DNA of 64,000 nucleotides from Bradyrhizobium sp. ARR65 (GCF_000472385.1 NZ_AWZU01000004.1:62222-126221); one strand, 5' to 3'; counted from the stretch's first letter, positions 11,053 through 20,582 are shown. Notes: generated by a model not told the origin, from the letters alone. Made by a program: numbers and translations.

Positions 11053-11828
11053 AGGTTTCCTTCCTTGTTCTGCCTCTTGGCTTCGTATTCGCTCTTGTAG
11101 GGCGGCAGCGGAATGTTCCGATGCGCGGCGCGCAGCGCTGCCGACCAGCGCGAGCGCAGATCGTGGAAATATGGCTCGCCGGCCTCGATGCGGTGATTGA
11201 GATCGGCGTCGCACACGTCGGTGCGAACCACCAGCACGTCGATGGGAAGACCGACGCCAAGATTGGAGCGCATGGTCGAGTCCATCGAGATCAAGCCGGT
11301 CTTGAGCGCCTCATACAGCTCGACATCGTAATGCATGGCGCGGTCAAGCACCGGCTTTCCGTATTTGTGCTCCCCGATCTGCAGGTACGGCGTATCGGTC
11401 GTGCATTCGATGAAGTTGCCGGCCGGATAGATCATGAACAGCCGCATCCGCGCGCCCTTGATCTGGCCGCCGAACAGGAAGGAGACATCGAAATTGATGT
11501 CTTCGGCCCTCAAGGCCGCGCCCTCGGTCGCGTGTACCGCGCGGATCGCCTTGCCGATGCGCTGCGCCGCCTGGAACATGGTCGGCGCGTTCATCAGCGT
11601 CTCGATCTCGCCGGTGTGTGGGTCTTCCATGCCTTCCGTCAGCGTCGACAGCACCGACTGGCTGATGGCGAGATTGCCCGCACTTGCGATCGCCATGATG
11701 CGCTCGCCGGGTTTGGCGAAGATGTGGAGCTTGCGGAAAGTGGAGACGTTGTCGAGTCCGGCATTGGTCCGGGTGTCCGCGATCATGACAAGCCCGTCCC
11801 GCACCAGAATTCCGCAACAGTAGGTCAT
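11049..11828 (-). CDS. Anbu proteasome-like peptidase
   Basis: Anbu ('ancestral beta subunit') is an Ntn-hydrolase relative of HslV and proteasome beta subunits. This 259-residue protein begins [24 protein letters not shown], giving the N-terminal Thr after Met removal, and continues STFRKLHIF...[11 protein letters not shown]. In many bacteria anbu sits with a transglutaminase, an alpha-E protein and a circularly permuted ATP-grasp protein; those three are at 15788-19044 here, about 4 kb away on the same strand, so the set has been split. It is the first gene of a two-gene unit with the SDR. The substrate is unknown. Confidence 0.9.
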   Translation of the reverse strand: MTYCCGILVRDGLVMIADTRTNAGLDNVSTFRKLHIFAKPGERIMAIASAGNLAISQSVLSTLTEGMEDPHTGEIETLMNAPTMFQAAQRIGKAIRAVHATEGAALRAEDINFDVSFLFGGQIKGARMRLFMIYPAGNFIECTTDTPYLQIGEHKYGKPVLDRAMHYDVELYEALKTGLISMDSTMRSNLGVGLPIDVLVVRTDVCDADLNHRIEAGEPYFHDLRSRWSAALRAAHRNIPLPPYKSEYEAKRQNKEGNL

Positions 11829-12609
11829 TTCCGTCCCCCGAACCGTTTAAGGTGATCGGCCGGCAACTAGTAGCGAATTTCGGCGGGGCCTCCAACCCAA
11901 ATCCCAAAGGCACGCCTGCGCGTTCCCGCCGCACAATTGTGCGCCGGTTGAAGGGAAAAGGCGCCCCATCGAGAACAGAGGGCGCAGGGAAGGCCGGGTG
12001 GCCGCTGCACCCGGGGCCCCCGCGCAAAAGGAATTTGCGCGAGCGCGTTGACCACAGGTGAGCGCGGCAATCACTCCGGCCTTCCCTGCGCAGTGGTTTA
12101 CGGCTTACTCCGCGCTCCCCGGTGAACCAGCCTTTGCCACCGTCGTTTTCGCGCATGATGCGCGAGAACTTAGCGCCTGCCTGGGCGCGCCAGGACCACA
12201 CGGCTTCGCCGTCCGCAAAAGCCGCCGCTCGTCTGTCGGCGCATTCACGGCCACCGCATCCCCGCCTCACGTTTCGTGACGATCGCGATACGCCCTCTGC
12301 AAGCGAGGCGGGATGCGCGGAGGATACGACTGATTCTGGTTTCGGAAAAACAGAAATATTTTCGCGTGCGAGGGTTGACAAGAATTTGCGGGCGCGTGCT
12401 CGTCGGGCAAATCACTGTATCCGTAGTATGGAAGGGTAGAGCGAAGCGAAACCCATAGAGCTTGTGGAGGCGAAGTGATGGGGTTCGCTCACGCTCAACC
12501 ATCCTTCTGTAACGGGCCTCGAACGGCCCGTTATCCGATCCTACGGCTGTCAATGGCGGCGGCCGTCTCAGCTCGTGGCGGATTACGCTTGGCTGATCCG
12601 CCATAGGAC
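11829..12609. other. 780-bp gap holding a long intergenic repeat element
   Basis: No gene is supported here. It contains a perfect 16-bp inverted repeat (11982-11997 / 12076-12091) and then a 'cgttttcgcgcatgatgcg...' stretch of the kind dispersed in Bradyrhizobiaceae genomes. A hairpin AACGGGCC/GGCCCGTT lies near 12512-12533. Short frames in it overlap on all strands and have no motifs. Confidence 0.5.
11982..12091. repeat. 16-bp perfect inverted repeat with 78-bp loop
   Basis: Arms gcgcagggaaggccgg and ccggccttccctgcgc are exact complements. No transposase lies between them, so this is a dispersed non-coding element or a remnant (inference). Confidence 0.7.
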
Positions 12610-13053
12610 CTATTGATTGATTTCAGGCTCGGCCAGCTTTGCCAGGTTTCGCAGCGACTCCTGCCAACCGAGGTAGCAAGCCTCGGGTGGAATCACGTCC
12701 GGTATGCCTGCCTGCACGATTTCCAGCTCGGTGCCGACCGATACCTTTTTCAACGTTACGGTCACCCGCATCTCGCCGGGCAGATTGGGATCGTCGAATT
12801 TGTCCGTGTAGTGCAGGCGTTCGCCCGGAACGAGTTCGACATATTCGCCGCCAAAGACGTGGCTTTTGCCCGTTGTGAAGTTCCGGAAGGACATTCTGAA
12901 CGTGCCGCCGACCTTTGCTTCCAGGTGATGCACGGTGCAGGCAAAGCCGTTGGGCGGGAGCCATTTCGCGAGCGCGTCGGCCTCGACGAACGCGCGATAG
13001 ACCTTCTCTGGGCTGGTTGCCAGAACGCGGTGCAAGCGTACGGTGTTGGGCAT
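12610..13053 (-). CDS. SRPBCC/AHSA1-family protein
   Basis: A 147-residue START-like (helix-grip) protein of the 'activator of Hsp90 ATPase homolog 1-like' family. It begins TVRLHRVLATSPEKVYRAFVEADALAKWLPPNGFACTVHHLEAKVGGTFRMSFRNF, which is the family start, and ends with the long C-terminal helix GWQESLRNLAKLAEPEI. These proteins bind small hydrophobic ligands; the ligand is unknown. It is a single-gene leftward unit with a weak SD. Confidence 0.88.
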   Translation of the reverse strand: MPNTVRLHRVLATSPEKVYRAFVEADALAKWLPPNGFACTVHHLEAKVGGTFRMSFRNFTTGKSHVFGGEYVELVPGERLHYTDKFDDPNLPGEMRVTVTLKKVSVGTELEIVQAGIPDVIPPEACYLGWQESLRNLAKLAEPEINQ

Positions 13054-13196
13054 ACTCTTTTTTTCCTTGTGAATGGAGGGGAGGGACGTCGACGCCGATC
13101 AGGCGCCATACCCCGAGGACGAATGACACTCCGCCGGTCCGACACCGCATCTCGGATTTCTTGAAAGCGCGTACGGCGGATGGGCCAAGCGTGAGC

Positions 13197-13295
13197 CGTC
13201 ATTCCGGGACGCGACGAAATCGCGAATTCGGAATCTCGCGCCACAACCTCCGGATTCCGGGTTCGCTCGCTGGCGCGAGCGCCCCGGAATGACGG
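13197..13295. repeat. REP-like palindrome (copy with duplicated flank)
   Basis: Opens ccgtcattccggg and closes ccccggaatgacgg. Its right half (from 13238) is shared, together with the adjoining transglutaminase 3' end, with 15721 onward. Confidence 0.7.
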
Positions 13296-13500
13296 AGACA
13301 AGGACTCACTGTGATTGCGACTGCCACTGCCGGCGCCGCCCAGCCTGTTCGACCTTTACTGCCACCGAAAGCGTCTCGGTGCCGCCGCCATAGCGGGTGG
13401 CGCACACCGGAGGGGCGCCGAGATAATCGAGGCCGATCGCGACGCGGACATAGGCATCCGTGGTGCAGATGCGGTTGGCGGCATCGAAGCCGACCCAGCA
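13238..13500. repeat. Segmental duplication, copy of 15721-15984
   Basis: About 263 bp here are roughly 88% identical by eye to 15721-15984, spanning the end of a REP-like element and the last ~63 codons of the transglutaminase gene. The match stops abruptly at 13500 after cgacccag. Confidence 0.85.
13306..13500 (-). pseudogene. Truncated copy of the transglutaminase-like gene (3' end only)
   Basis: The fragment encodes GFDAANRICTTDAYVRVAIGLDYLGAPPV...RYGGGTETLSVAVKVEQAG and ends QSQSQ, matching residues ~217-279 of the intact protein at 15788-16627. It lacks the catalytic Cys and His regions. Upstream of 13500 the sequence is unrelated, so an apparent start codon at 13563 only adds junk residues. 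It lies between anbu and the rest of the anbu-associated set and probably marks the rearrangement that separated them. Confidence 0.88.
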
Positions 13501-13599
13501 CCGGACATGACCAGATGCGTGAAGCACCAAGCGGCAACGAGCACACACCGAGGCCGCCGACAAGACGGCCTCGGTGATCGCGAGCGCGCGTGTTGGGTC

Positions 13600-14106
13600 T
13601 CACTTCGCTGCGTCGGCACCCGCCTTTGCGACTTGGCCATCCTGAACTGACGTCCCGCCGGAGACGCCGATCGCCCCGACAATCTTGCCATCCACATTGA
13701 TGGGAATGCCGCCTTCCAGCGGTGATGCCCCACGGAGCGCCAATGACCGCAAACCGATGCCGCCCTGCGCCACCAAATCCTCGAACACTTTGCTAGGGCG
13801 CCTGTAGTTGATAGCGCTTTGTGCCTTGTCCTCGGCAGCCATAAGAGAGCCGTATTGGGTATTGTCGAGCTTGTGCAGCATCACCATGTGGCCCGTGCTG
13901 TCGAGGATGACGATGGCCATCGCCCAATTGTTCTTTACGGCCTCCGCTTCCGCGGCAGCCATTATTTTTTTGGCTGCCTCGAGCCCCAGTGGCGCTCCGT
14001 AAGGGATTGCCGGAGGTGGGGATGGCGCCTGTTGAGCGCTGGCTGTTGCCGAGAGTATCACTGCAGCTAGGATGGAAGCGATTATCGTCTTGCCCTGCAT
14101 CCTCAT
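13600..14106 (-). CDS. Secreted GlcG/HbpS-family (DUF336) heme-binding-type protein
   Basis: A 168-residue protein with a signal peptide (MRMQGKTIIASILAAVILSATASAQQ, cleavage likely after ASA). The mature part has the GlcG/HbpS fold signature: LGLEAAKKIMAAAEAEAVKN, VILDSTGHMVMLHKLDNTQYGS, KAQSAINYRRPS, GGIPINVDGKIVGAIGVSGG and QDGQVAKAGADA. Relatives bind heme or degradation intermediates; the ligand here is unknown. The apparent cellular place is the periplasm. Confidence 0.88.
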   Translation of the reverse strand: MRMQGKTIIASILAAVILSATASAQQAPSPPPAIPYGAPLGLEAAKKIMAAAEAEAVKNNWAMAIVILDSTGHMVMLHKLDNTQYGSLMAAEDKAQSAINYRRPSKVFEDLVAQGGIGLRSLALRGASPLEGGIPINVDGKIVGAIGVSGGTSVQDGQVAKAGADAAK

Positions 14107-14312
14107 GTTGTTGTCCTCCCGATATCTGCTGGTCGGCTAAATGGGCTGCTCCTGTACCGGACATTTTTCGAACGGGGAATTGCGCCAGTCGGTGCCAGAG
14201 TCCACTGGCGGGGCGCCCGGCGCAAATGAGGGGGCCCCTTTTTTCCTATTATTGGTAACATTCCGGGCCGGGTTAGTCGCGCTTCGATTGGCATCAGCCA
14301 GGAGAGATTGTC

Positions 14313-15602
14313 ATGCGGCTTCTTGCTCTCATATGCCTCATTGACATTGCCATTGCTGGTTTTGGCTCTGTCGTCTTCGGCCAGATTTCACCCCCTTGGA
14401 CGAGCGATGCCGAAGTCGGCCGGCCGGGCCAACTCGATGGCGTTTGGCATTGGACCTTACCTGATACGCCGAACGGGCTTCGACCCACACAGAGTTGGCA
14501 TGCGACGGCGTCCTCACCGGACGGTGATATCTATGTGGCCGGGATGGATCACGTTACGAATGCGGCCCTTTACAGGCTCAACTGGCGAGAAGGTAAGCTT
14601 CAGTTCGTGGGCGATGCGCGGTCCGCGTCTGAAGCAATGGCGAACTGGATGCCTGGCGAAACAGCACAAAAATTCCATACCCGCCCGCTTTGGCACCGAG
14701 GCAAAATCTACGTTGGAACCATGGACCGCTCGACGCTGGATGACGAATACCTCACCCGACGCGGTTTTCATTGGTATGCCTACGATCCCATCTCGAACAA
14801 ATTTTCAGACTTAAGCGCCTTGGAGCCTGGCGGCAGTGCCGTGGCGCACGGGAATGTGGTGACTCTCGCTTCCGATCCGGTGCGAAACGTCATTTATGGC
14901 GCGGGCGTTCCTACAGGCGAGATCTATCGATACGACGTCGCGCGTGGCCGAACGGATGTTCTGGGGCGGCCGGCCTCGTATGACCAATCGTACGTCTATA
15001 CCGGACGGGTGATGTGGGTGGACTCCCGCGGCCGTCTCTACTTCACCGCGACCAATACAAACAGCCCATCAGTATACGGGCACGTCCACTACTATGATCC
15101 AGAAACTGGATTCGGCGAGAGAAAAGATTGGCAATTGCAGGAGGGGCAAGCTCTTGAAGTCGGCCAATGTCTGGCCAAGAAAAAGCGGTGCTTCTTCTCA
15201 GACGATCGAGGCCACGTTTATCGCTTCGATGACGATGGTCCTTCCTGGTCGTACCTTGGTCAGATCGAAACCAACCGACACGCACTACCTACATATATCT
15301 GGTTGTTTGATGTAACCGCAGACGGAAGCAGGGTTTACGCGGCGACGAGCACGTCGCCACAACCAAGCGACTTTACATCACTTTACGAGTTCGATCTCAG
15401 TACCGGAAAAACACTACGGCTGTGCGCTCTTTCGGAGCTGGATCCCGCGCTGCACGGTCTCCATGTTCATACAGGTTATGATGCATGGGACCCCCAGGGA
15501 CGCTTTTATTTCGCAAGCTTCAACGGGCTGCCCGATCAGCGGGTCATTATCACTCGTGTCGATCCCACTCGTCTAAAGGCAGCGCTAAGCAAGTTTCGAT
15601 GA
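14313..15602 (+). CDS. Secreted beta-propeller-like protein, function unknown
   Basis: A 429-residue protein with an N-terminal signal (MRLLALICLIDIAIAGFGSVVFG). The rest holds repeated beta-sheet blades: SWHATASSPDGDIYVAGMD, RPLWHRGKIYVGTMD, VTLASDPVRNVIYGAGVPTGEIYRYD, RVMWVDSRGRLYFTA and GYDAWDPQGRFYFAS. This pattern fits an SMP-30/NHL-like propeller, but no catalytic residues can be assigned. A purine-rich site precedes ATG 14313. Base composition is noticeably less GC-rich than its neighbours, which may point to transfer. Confidence 0.7.
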   Translation: MRLLALICLIDIAIAGFGSVVFGQISPPWTSDAEVGRPGQLDGVWHWTLPDTPNGLRPTQSWHATASSPDGDIYVAGMDHVTNAALYRLNWREGKLQFVGDARSASEAMANWMPGETAQKFHTRPLWHRGKIYVGTMDRSTLDDEYLTRRGFHWYAYDPISNKFSDLSALEPGGSAVAHGNVVTLASDPVRNVIYGAGVPTGEIYRYDVARGRTDVLGRPASYDQSYVYTGRVMWVDSRGRLYFTATNTNSPSVYGHVHYYDPETGFGERKDWQLQEGQALEVGQCLAKKKRCFFSDDRGHVYRFDDDGPSWSYLGQIETNRHALPTYIWLFDVTADGSRVYAATSTSPQPSDFTSLYEFDLSTGKTLRLCALSELDPALHGLHVHTGYDAWDPQGRFYFASFNGLPDQRVIITRVDPTRLKAALSKFR

Positions 15603-15720
15603 GGTTCAAAGTGATTCGGGTCTTTGCGATTTGGTTGGCTAACGGTTGAGCCAGCCCGTGGCGCGGCTTAGAAGCGAAGCACAATCCGGCGTCAGACCAA
15701 TAATCCGGTTGGCCAAACTT

Positions 15721-15984
15721 GCGCCACAACCTCCGGATTCGGGTTCGCTCGCTGGCGCGAGCGCCCCGGAATGACGGAGACAAGAGCTCACTGCGATTGC
15801 GACTGCCACTGTCCGGGCCGCCCGGCTTGCTCAACCTTCACCGCAACCGAGAGCGTCTCGGTGCCGCCGCCGTAGCGGGTGCCGCGCACCGGCGCTGCGC
15901 CGAGATAATCAAGGCCGATGGCAACGCGGACATGGGAGTCGGTGGTGCAGATGCAGTTGGCGGCATCGAAACCGACCCAGCCCA
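15721..15984. repeat. Segmental duplication, copy of 13238-13500
   Basis: It comprises the right half of a REP-like palindrome (ending ccccggaatgacgg at 15777) plus the 3' end of the intact transglutaminase gene. This copy is continuous with the full gene, so it is the source copy. Confidence 0.85.
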
Positions 15985-16627
15985 GATCGGGCACATAGGC
16001 TTCCGCCCAGGCGTGGCCGGCGGGCTGATTGATCATGCCATCGGAGCGGAGGAAGTGGCCAGAGACGAAGCGCGCGGGCACGCCGCCGCTGCGGGCGCAC
16101 GCGATGAAGATATGCGCGTAGTCCTGGCAGACGCCGCGCTTGAGCGCGAAGGCTTCCGCAGACGAGGTGCCGCTGTGGGTCGGGTCTTCGTCGAAGGTCA
16201 TGTGCTCGTTGACGTGGGTCATCAGCGCATGCAGGAAGCCGAGCACGTCACCTTCGGATTCCGCGCGCAGCTCGCGCACGAAATTCGCCATCGCGGGATT
16301 GATCGCGGTCAGCGCGGTCTGGCGCAGGAATAGCCCTGGCGGAAAGCGCTCATCCGTGCCGCGCAGCACGCCGCCATTGTCGTGGGTCTCGACCTGTCCC
16401 TCCACGGTGATGGTGAGATCGGCAGTGTTGCCGTTCGTCATCACATGGATGACGTTGCCGAACGCGTCCTCATGGGCGTCGAGGCGGGAATCGGTGGAGA
16501 CGTCGATCTGCCAGTCCGCGACGTACTGGCCGTCATGGCTGCCGGGTGTCATCCGCAGGATCTGGATCACGCCGGAGGCGGGCGGATCGTAGCGGTAGGT
16601 GGTGGCGTGGGAGATTTTCAGGCGCAT
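15788..16627 (-). CDS. Transglutaminase-like cysteine peptidase of the Anbu-associated set
   Basis: A 279-residue COG1305-type protein. The N-terminal domain begins MRLKISHATTYRYDPPASGVIQILRMTP, and the core carries a plausible triad: Cys167 in RGVCQDYAHIF, His205 in AGHAWAEAYV and Asp221 in GWVGFDAAN. It probably cleaves or forms amide bonds with partners made by the adjacent ATP-grasp protein. It is the last gene of a three-gene leftward operon (50-bp gap from the alpha-E gene). No signal peptide is seen, so a cytosolic place is likely. Confidence 0.92.
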   Translation of the reverse strand: MRLKISHATTYRYDPPASGVIQILRMTPGSHDGQYVADWQIDVSTDSRLDAHEDAFGNVIHVMTNGNTADLTITVEGQVETHDNGGVLRGTDERFPPGLFLRQTALTAINPAMANFVRELRAESEGDVLGFLHALMTHVNEHMTFDEDPTHSGTSSAEAFALKRGVCQDYAHIFIACARSGGVPARFVSGHFLRSDGMINQPAGHAWAEAYVPDLGWVGFDAANCICTTDSHVRVAIGLDYLGAAPVRGTRYGGGTETLSVAVKVEQAGRPGQWQSQSQ

Positions 16628-16677
16628 GGCGGACGGTCATTCTGGTTGGGCAGACCATACCCGAGCCGGAGAGGTCA

Positions 16678-17622
16678 TCAAATCAAATACTGCTTCGCAA
16701 TGATCTCCCCCAGCCGCGCATTGTCCGCGATGAACTCCTGGATGAACTCGTGCACGCCCCTCTGGAAGATGTCGTCCATATGGCTGTGCTCGAGCCGGTT
16801 GCGGATGCCGCGGGCGTGGCGCTGGGCGGGGCCCTGGCGGCCATAGGCGACGCCGATCTGGTCGAGGTTGCGCACCAGGTTGCCGTAGCAGCTCGCGAGC
16901 GAGCGCGGCAGCGTGTCGTTGAGGATCAGGAGGTCGGCGATCAGCCAGGGTTTTAGAGTTTCGCGATAGACCCAGTGATAGGCGGTCAGCGCCGAGACCG
17001 AGCGCAGGATCGAGCTCCATTGGTAGAAGTCGAGCGGACCGCCAACATGCTCCTCCTCGGGCAGCAGCACGTGATATTTGACGTCGAGGATGCGCGCGGT
17101 GTTGTCGGCGCGTTCCAGGTGCAGGCCTAGCCTGGAGAACCAATAGGCGTCGTTGCGCAGCATGGTGCGGTAGGCCGAGCCGTCGAAGCGCAGCGAGGTT
17201 TCCTGCACGAAGCGCAGGAAGCGCGCCAGTTGCTCGCGGCTCGTGGTGCCCTTGGTCCAGACCTCCTGCAGCTCGATCCAGGCGCCGTTGATGGTGTCCC
17301 ACATTTCGCTGGTCAGCGCGGTGCGCACCGAGCGTGAGTTCAGCCGCGCCTGCTCGACGCAGTTCTTGATCGAGGAGGGATTGGCGGGATTGAAGGAGAG
17401 ATATTCGACGACGTTGTGCTCATTGGCTTCGTCGTAAGTCTCATAGAAGCTTTGGCTGACGCCGGCGGTGAGCAGCGCCGACTCCCATTCATTGGTCTTG
17501 CCGATATAGGCGGCGGGCAGCGCGGTGACGCGCAAGGTCGCGTCGATGGTGCGTGCGATATATTCGGCGCGTTCGACATAGCGGGCCAGCCAGAACAGGT
17601 TTTCGGCGGTGCGCGAGAGCAT
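16678..17622 (-). CDS. Alpha-E domain protein (DUF403)
   Basis: A 314-residue all-helical protein with the family start MLSRTAENLFWLARYVERAEYIARTIDATLRV and the mid-region FRDGSAYRTMLRND-like RFDGSAYRTMLRNDAYWFSRLGLHLERADNTARILDVKYH. It is rich in conserved Glu/Arg. Its biochemical role is unknown; comparative genomics ties it to circularly permuted ATP-grasp ligases and transglutaminases. It follows the ATP-grasp gene by 3 bp, so the two are co-translated. Confidence 0.93.
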   Translation of the reverse strand: MLSRTAENLFWLARYVERAEYIARTIDATLRVTALPAAYIGKTNEWESALLTAGVSQSFYETYDEANEHNVVEYLSFNPANPSSIKNCVEQARLNSRSVRTALTSEMWDTINGAWIELQEVWTKGTTSREQLARFLRFVQETSLRFDGSAYRTMLRNDAYWFSRLGLHLERADNTARILDVKYHVLLPEEEHVGGPLDFYQWSSILRSVSALTAYHWVYRETLKPWLIADLLILNDTLPRSLASCYGNLVRNLDQIGVAYGRQGPAQRHARGIRNRLEHSHMDDIFQRGVHEFIQEFIADNARLGEIIAKQYLI

Positions 17623-17625
17623 GCG

Positions 17626-19044
17626 TTACTCGTCCAATATCCAGGTGTCCTTGGTGCCACCGCCCTGGCTGGAATTGACCACCAGCGAGCCCTCCTTCAG
17701 CGCCACGCGGGTGAGCCCGCCCGGCACAATGGTGGTGCGGTCGCGCCCCGTCAGCACGAAGGGGCGCAGGTCGACATGGCGCGGAGCGAGGCCGGATTCG
17801 GTGCAGGTCGGGCAAGTCGAGAGCGCCAGCGTCGGCTGGGCGATAAAGCCCTCGGGCTCGCGTTTGAGCTTGTCGCGGAAGGCCTCGATGGTGGCCTTGG
17901 TCGCGGCGGGGCCGATCAGCATACCGTAGCCGCCGGAGCCGTGCACTTCCTTCACCACGAGATCGTCGAGATTGTCGAGCACGTAAGCGAGATCCTTGGG
18001 CTCGCGGCAGCGCCAGGTCGGCACGTTCTTTAAGATCGGCTCCTCGGCAAGATAGAATTTCACGACATCAGGCATGTAGGAATAGATCGCCTTGTCGTCG
18101 GCGATCCCGGTGCCGACCGCGTTGGCAAGCGTGATGTTGCCGGCCGCATAGGCGGACATCAGCCCGGGCACCCCTAACACCGAGTCGGGCCGGAAGGTCA
18201 GGGGATCGAGGAAGTCGTCATCGACCCGGCGGTAGATCACGTCCACGCGCTTTAAGCCTTCCGTGGTGCGCATGAAGACCTCGTCGTTCTTGACGATGAG
18301 GTCGCGCCCCTCGACGAGCTCGATGCCGAGCTTATCGGCCAGGAACGAATGCTCGTAATAGGCGGAGTTGTAGACACCAGGCGTCATCAGCGCGACCGTC
18401 GGCTCGGCCGAGGCGCTCCGGGGCGCCACCGAGCGCAAGGCGGCGAGCAACTCGTCCGGGTAGCGCTCGACCGGCGCGATGCGATGCCGCGCGAACAGGT
18501 CCGGAAACAGCCGCATCATGATTTCGCGGTTTTCCAGCATGTAGGAGACGCCCGAGGGCGTGCGGGCATTGTCCTCCAGCACGATGAAGTCTTCCGCATC
18601 GACCCTGACGATGTCGATGCCGGCAATGTGGACATAGACGTCATGTGGCACGTCCTGGCCGTTCATCTCGGGGCGGAACACCGGGTTCTGGAAGATCAGA
18701 TCGTCCGGAATGATGCCGGCGCGCAGGATATCGCGGTTATGATAGATGTCGCTCAGGAACATGTTGAGCGCGCGCACCCGCTGCTTCAGGCCCTTTTCCA
18801 GGATCGTCCATTCCCTGGCCGACAGGATTCGGGGAATCACATCGAAGGGAATCAGCCGCTCCTGGGCCTCGGAGTCGCCATAAACGGCAAAGGTGATGCC
18901 GATCCGGCGGAACAGGAGCTCCGCCTCCTGGCGGCGATATTGGAGGGCGTCCGGCGGGGTCTCCTTCAGCCAGCGGGAGAGTTCGGAATAGGCCGCGCGG
19001 ATATCGCCGCCGGGGCCGTTCATTTCATCGAACGCAACTGCCAT
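17626..19044 (-). CDS. Circularly permuted ATP-grasp type 2 protein
   Basis: A 472-residue COG2308 protein, a presumed ATP-dependent carboxylate-amine ligase. Characteristic stretches are IGITFAVYG, IPFDVIPRILSAREW, LEKGLKQRVRALNMFLSDIYH, VRVDAEDFIVLEDNARTPSGVSYMLENR, GVYNSAYYEHSFLADKLGIELVEGRDL and VVKEVHGSGGYGM...GPAA. ATG 19044 is chosen because the family homology begins soon after and AGGGGGA precedes it. It heads the operon with the alpha-E and transglutaminase genes. A peptide-tagging or peptide-synthesis role is inferred for this group. Confidence 0.92.
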   Translation of the reverse strand: MAVAFDEMNGPGGDIRAAYSELSRWLKETPPDALQYRRQEAELLFRRIGITFAVYGDSEAQERLIPFDVIPRILSAREWTILEKGLKQRVRALNMFLSDIYHNRDILRAGIIPDDLIFQNPVFRPEMNGQDVPHDVYVHIAGIDIVRVDAEDFIVLEDNARTPSGVSYMLENREIMMRLFPDLFARHRIAPVERYPDELLAALRSVAPRSASAEPTVALMTPGVYNSAYYEHSFLADKLGIELVEGRDLIVKNDEVFMRTTEGLKRVDVIYRRVDDDFLDPLTFRPDSVLGVPGLMSAYAAGNITLANAVGTGIADDKAIYSYMPDVVKFYLAEEPILKNVPTWRCREPKDLAYVLDNLDDLVVKEVHGSGGYGMLIGPAATKATIEAFRDKLKREPEGFIAQPTLALSTCPTCTESGLAPRHVDLRPFVLTGRDRTTIVPGGLTRVALKEGSLVVNSSQGGGTKDTWILDE

Positions 19045-19279
19045 CGAACCTGAGGTCCCCCTTGAGCCAGTGCGTAACAGTGCATGACTTGAAGGGATGG
19101 TAGCAAGGGTCGGGCCAGCGCGATATGCATTGGGAGGCGGCATTTGCCGACGAAGTTTCGAATGCTGCCCGAAAAAATGGCTCGCTTGTGCTTATTTCGG
19201 CAGCAAAATCCCGTGACTTCAAGCTGTCGGCCCGGCAAGTTGGGGTGACGCGGGAAGGGACAAGATTTAGGGAGAGGTC

Positions 19280-20026
19280 ATGACTGAGATCGTCACCGCC
19301 GGGCTTTTGGTTATCGGCGACGAGATCCTGTCCGGACGGACCAAGGACAAGAACATCGGCTTTATTGCGGAATACCTGACCAATATCGGGATCGACCTGA
19401 AGGAGGTGCGGGTGGTGGCGGACGATGAGGACGACATCGTCGCGGCGTTGAATGCGCTGCGCGCCCGGTACACCTATGTCTTCACGACAGGCGGCATCGG
19501 CCCGACCCATGACGACATTACCGCCGATGCGGTCGCAAAAGCATTCGGCGTCGGCATCGATCATCATCCCGAAGTGGTGGCGCGGTTCAAGGAACGGTTT
19601 CAGAACCCGGGCGAGCTGAACGAGGCCCGCCTGCGGATGGCGCGGATTCCCGATGGCGCCGAGCTGATCCAAAGCGCGACCATCCTGGCGCCGGGCTTCA
19701 AGATCGGCAACGTCATCGTGATGGCCGGCGTGCCCTCGATCATGCAGGCGATGATGGACATCATCTCGCCCAAGCTGAGATCCGGCGTCAAGATGCTGTC
19801 GGACACGGTGCGCGCCAATTGCAGGGAGGGCGACATCGGCGGGCCGTTGCGCGCGATCGCGCAGGCGCATCCCGATACAATCATCGGCAGCTATCCCTTC
19901 ATCGACGAGGACAAGAAGCCCAACACCAATCTCGTGGTCCGCTCACGCGACCCGGACAAGCTCAACGCCGCGATGGAGGCCGTGAAGGAGATGCTCAAGC
20001 AACTGCATGGCAGCACGACTTCTTAA
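19280..20026 (+). CDS. CinA-like molybdopterin-binding domain protein
   Basis: A 248-residue protein matching the N-terminal MoCF-type domain of CinA: TAGLLVIGDEILSGRTKDKN, VVADDEDDIVAALNAL and TTGGIGPTHDDITADAVAKAFG. The C-terminal nicotinamide nucleotide amidase domain of full CinA is absent, as in the common short alphaproteobacterial form. GGAGAGG precedes ATG 19280. The reaction is unproven; members may be pyrophosphatases. It is followed 17 bp later by gpt, a probable operon. Confidence 0.9.
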   Translation: MTEIVTAGLLVIGDEILSGRTKDKNIGFIAEYLTNIGIDLKEVRVVADDEDDIVAALNALRARYTYVFTTGGIGPTHDDITADAVAKAFGVGIDHHPEVVARFKERFQNPGELNEARLRMARIPDGAELIQSATILAPGFKIGNVIVMAGVPSIMQAMMDIISPKLRSGVKMLSDTVRANCREGDIGGPLRAIAQAHPDTIIGSYPFIDEDKKPNTNLVVRSRDPDKLNAAMEAVKEMLKQLHGSTTS

Positions 20027-20043
20027 TACAATGGATCTGATAC

Positions 20044-20571
20044 ATGGTTGAACGAAGCTCTGAACTCACCGCGCAGGAGCGCGCGGGCAAGGCCTTTCCG
20101 GTCTCATGGGACCAGTTTCACCGGGATTGCCGGGCGCTGACCTGGCGGCTGAACGAGGTCGGGCCGTTCCAGGCGGTGATCGCGATCACCCGCGGCGGGC
20201 TGGTGCCGGCGGCGATCGTGGCGCGCGAGCTTGGCGTGCGCGTCATCGATACCGTCTGCATCGCAAGCTACGATCACACCAAGCAGGGCGATCTGAAGGT
20301 GTTGAAGGGTATTTCGGAGGAAACCGCGAAGCTCGGCGGCGGCACCGGCAAGGGGCTTCTGATCGTCGACGATCTCGTCGACACCGGCAAGACCGGGCGG
20401 CTGGTGCGCGAGATGCTGCCCGATGCACACTTCGCCACCGTCTATGCCAAGCCGAAGGGGCGGCCGCTGGTCGACACCTTCATCACCGAGGTGTCGCAGG
20501 ACACCTGGATCTTCTTCCCGTGGGATACCGCGCTGTCCTTCCAGCCGCCGATCCGTGATGGGGCGGCGTGA
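20044..20571 (+). CDS. gpt: Xanthine phosphoribosyltransferase
   Basis: A 175-residue type I phosphoribosyltransferase that salvages xanthine and guanine with PRPP. The PRPP loop is [19 protein letters not shown], the early [20 protein letters not shown] is the PPi loop, and the C-terminal DTWIFFPWD is the base-recognition hood typical of bacterial XGPRT. It is about 20 residues longer at the N-terminus than the E. coli enzyme. It forms a likely unit with the CinA-like gene. Confidence 0.93.
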   Translation: MVERSSELTAQERAGKAFPVSWDQFHRDCRALTWRLNEVGPFQAVIAITRGGLVPAAIVARELGVRVIDTVCIASYDHTKQGDLKVLKGISEETAKLGGGTGKGLLIVDDLVDTGKTGRLVREMLPDAHFATVYAKPKGRPLVDTFITEVSQDTWIFFPWDTALSFQPPIRDGAA

Positions 20572-20582
20572 ACGGAGCGCCG

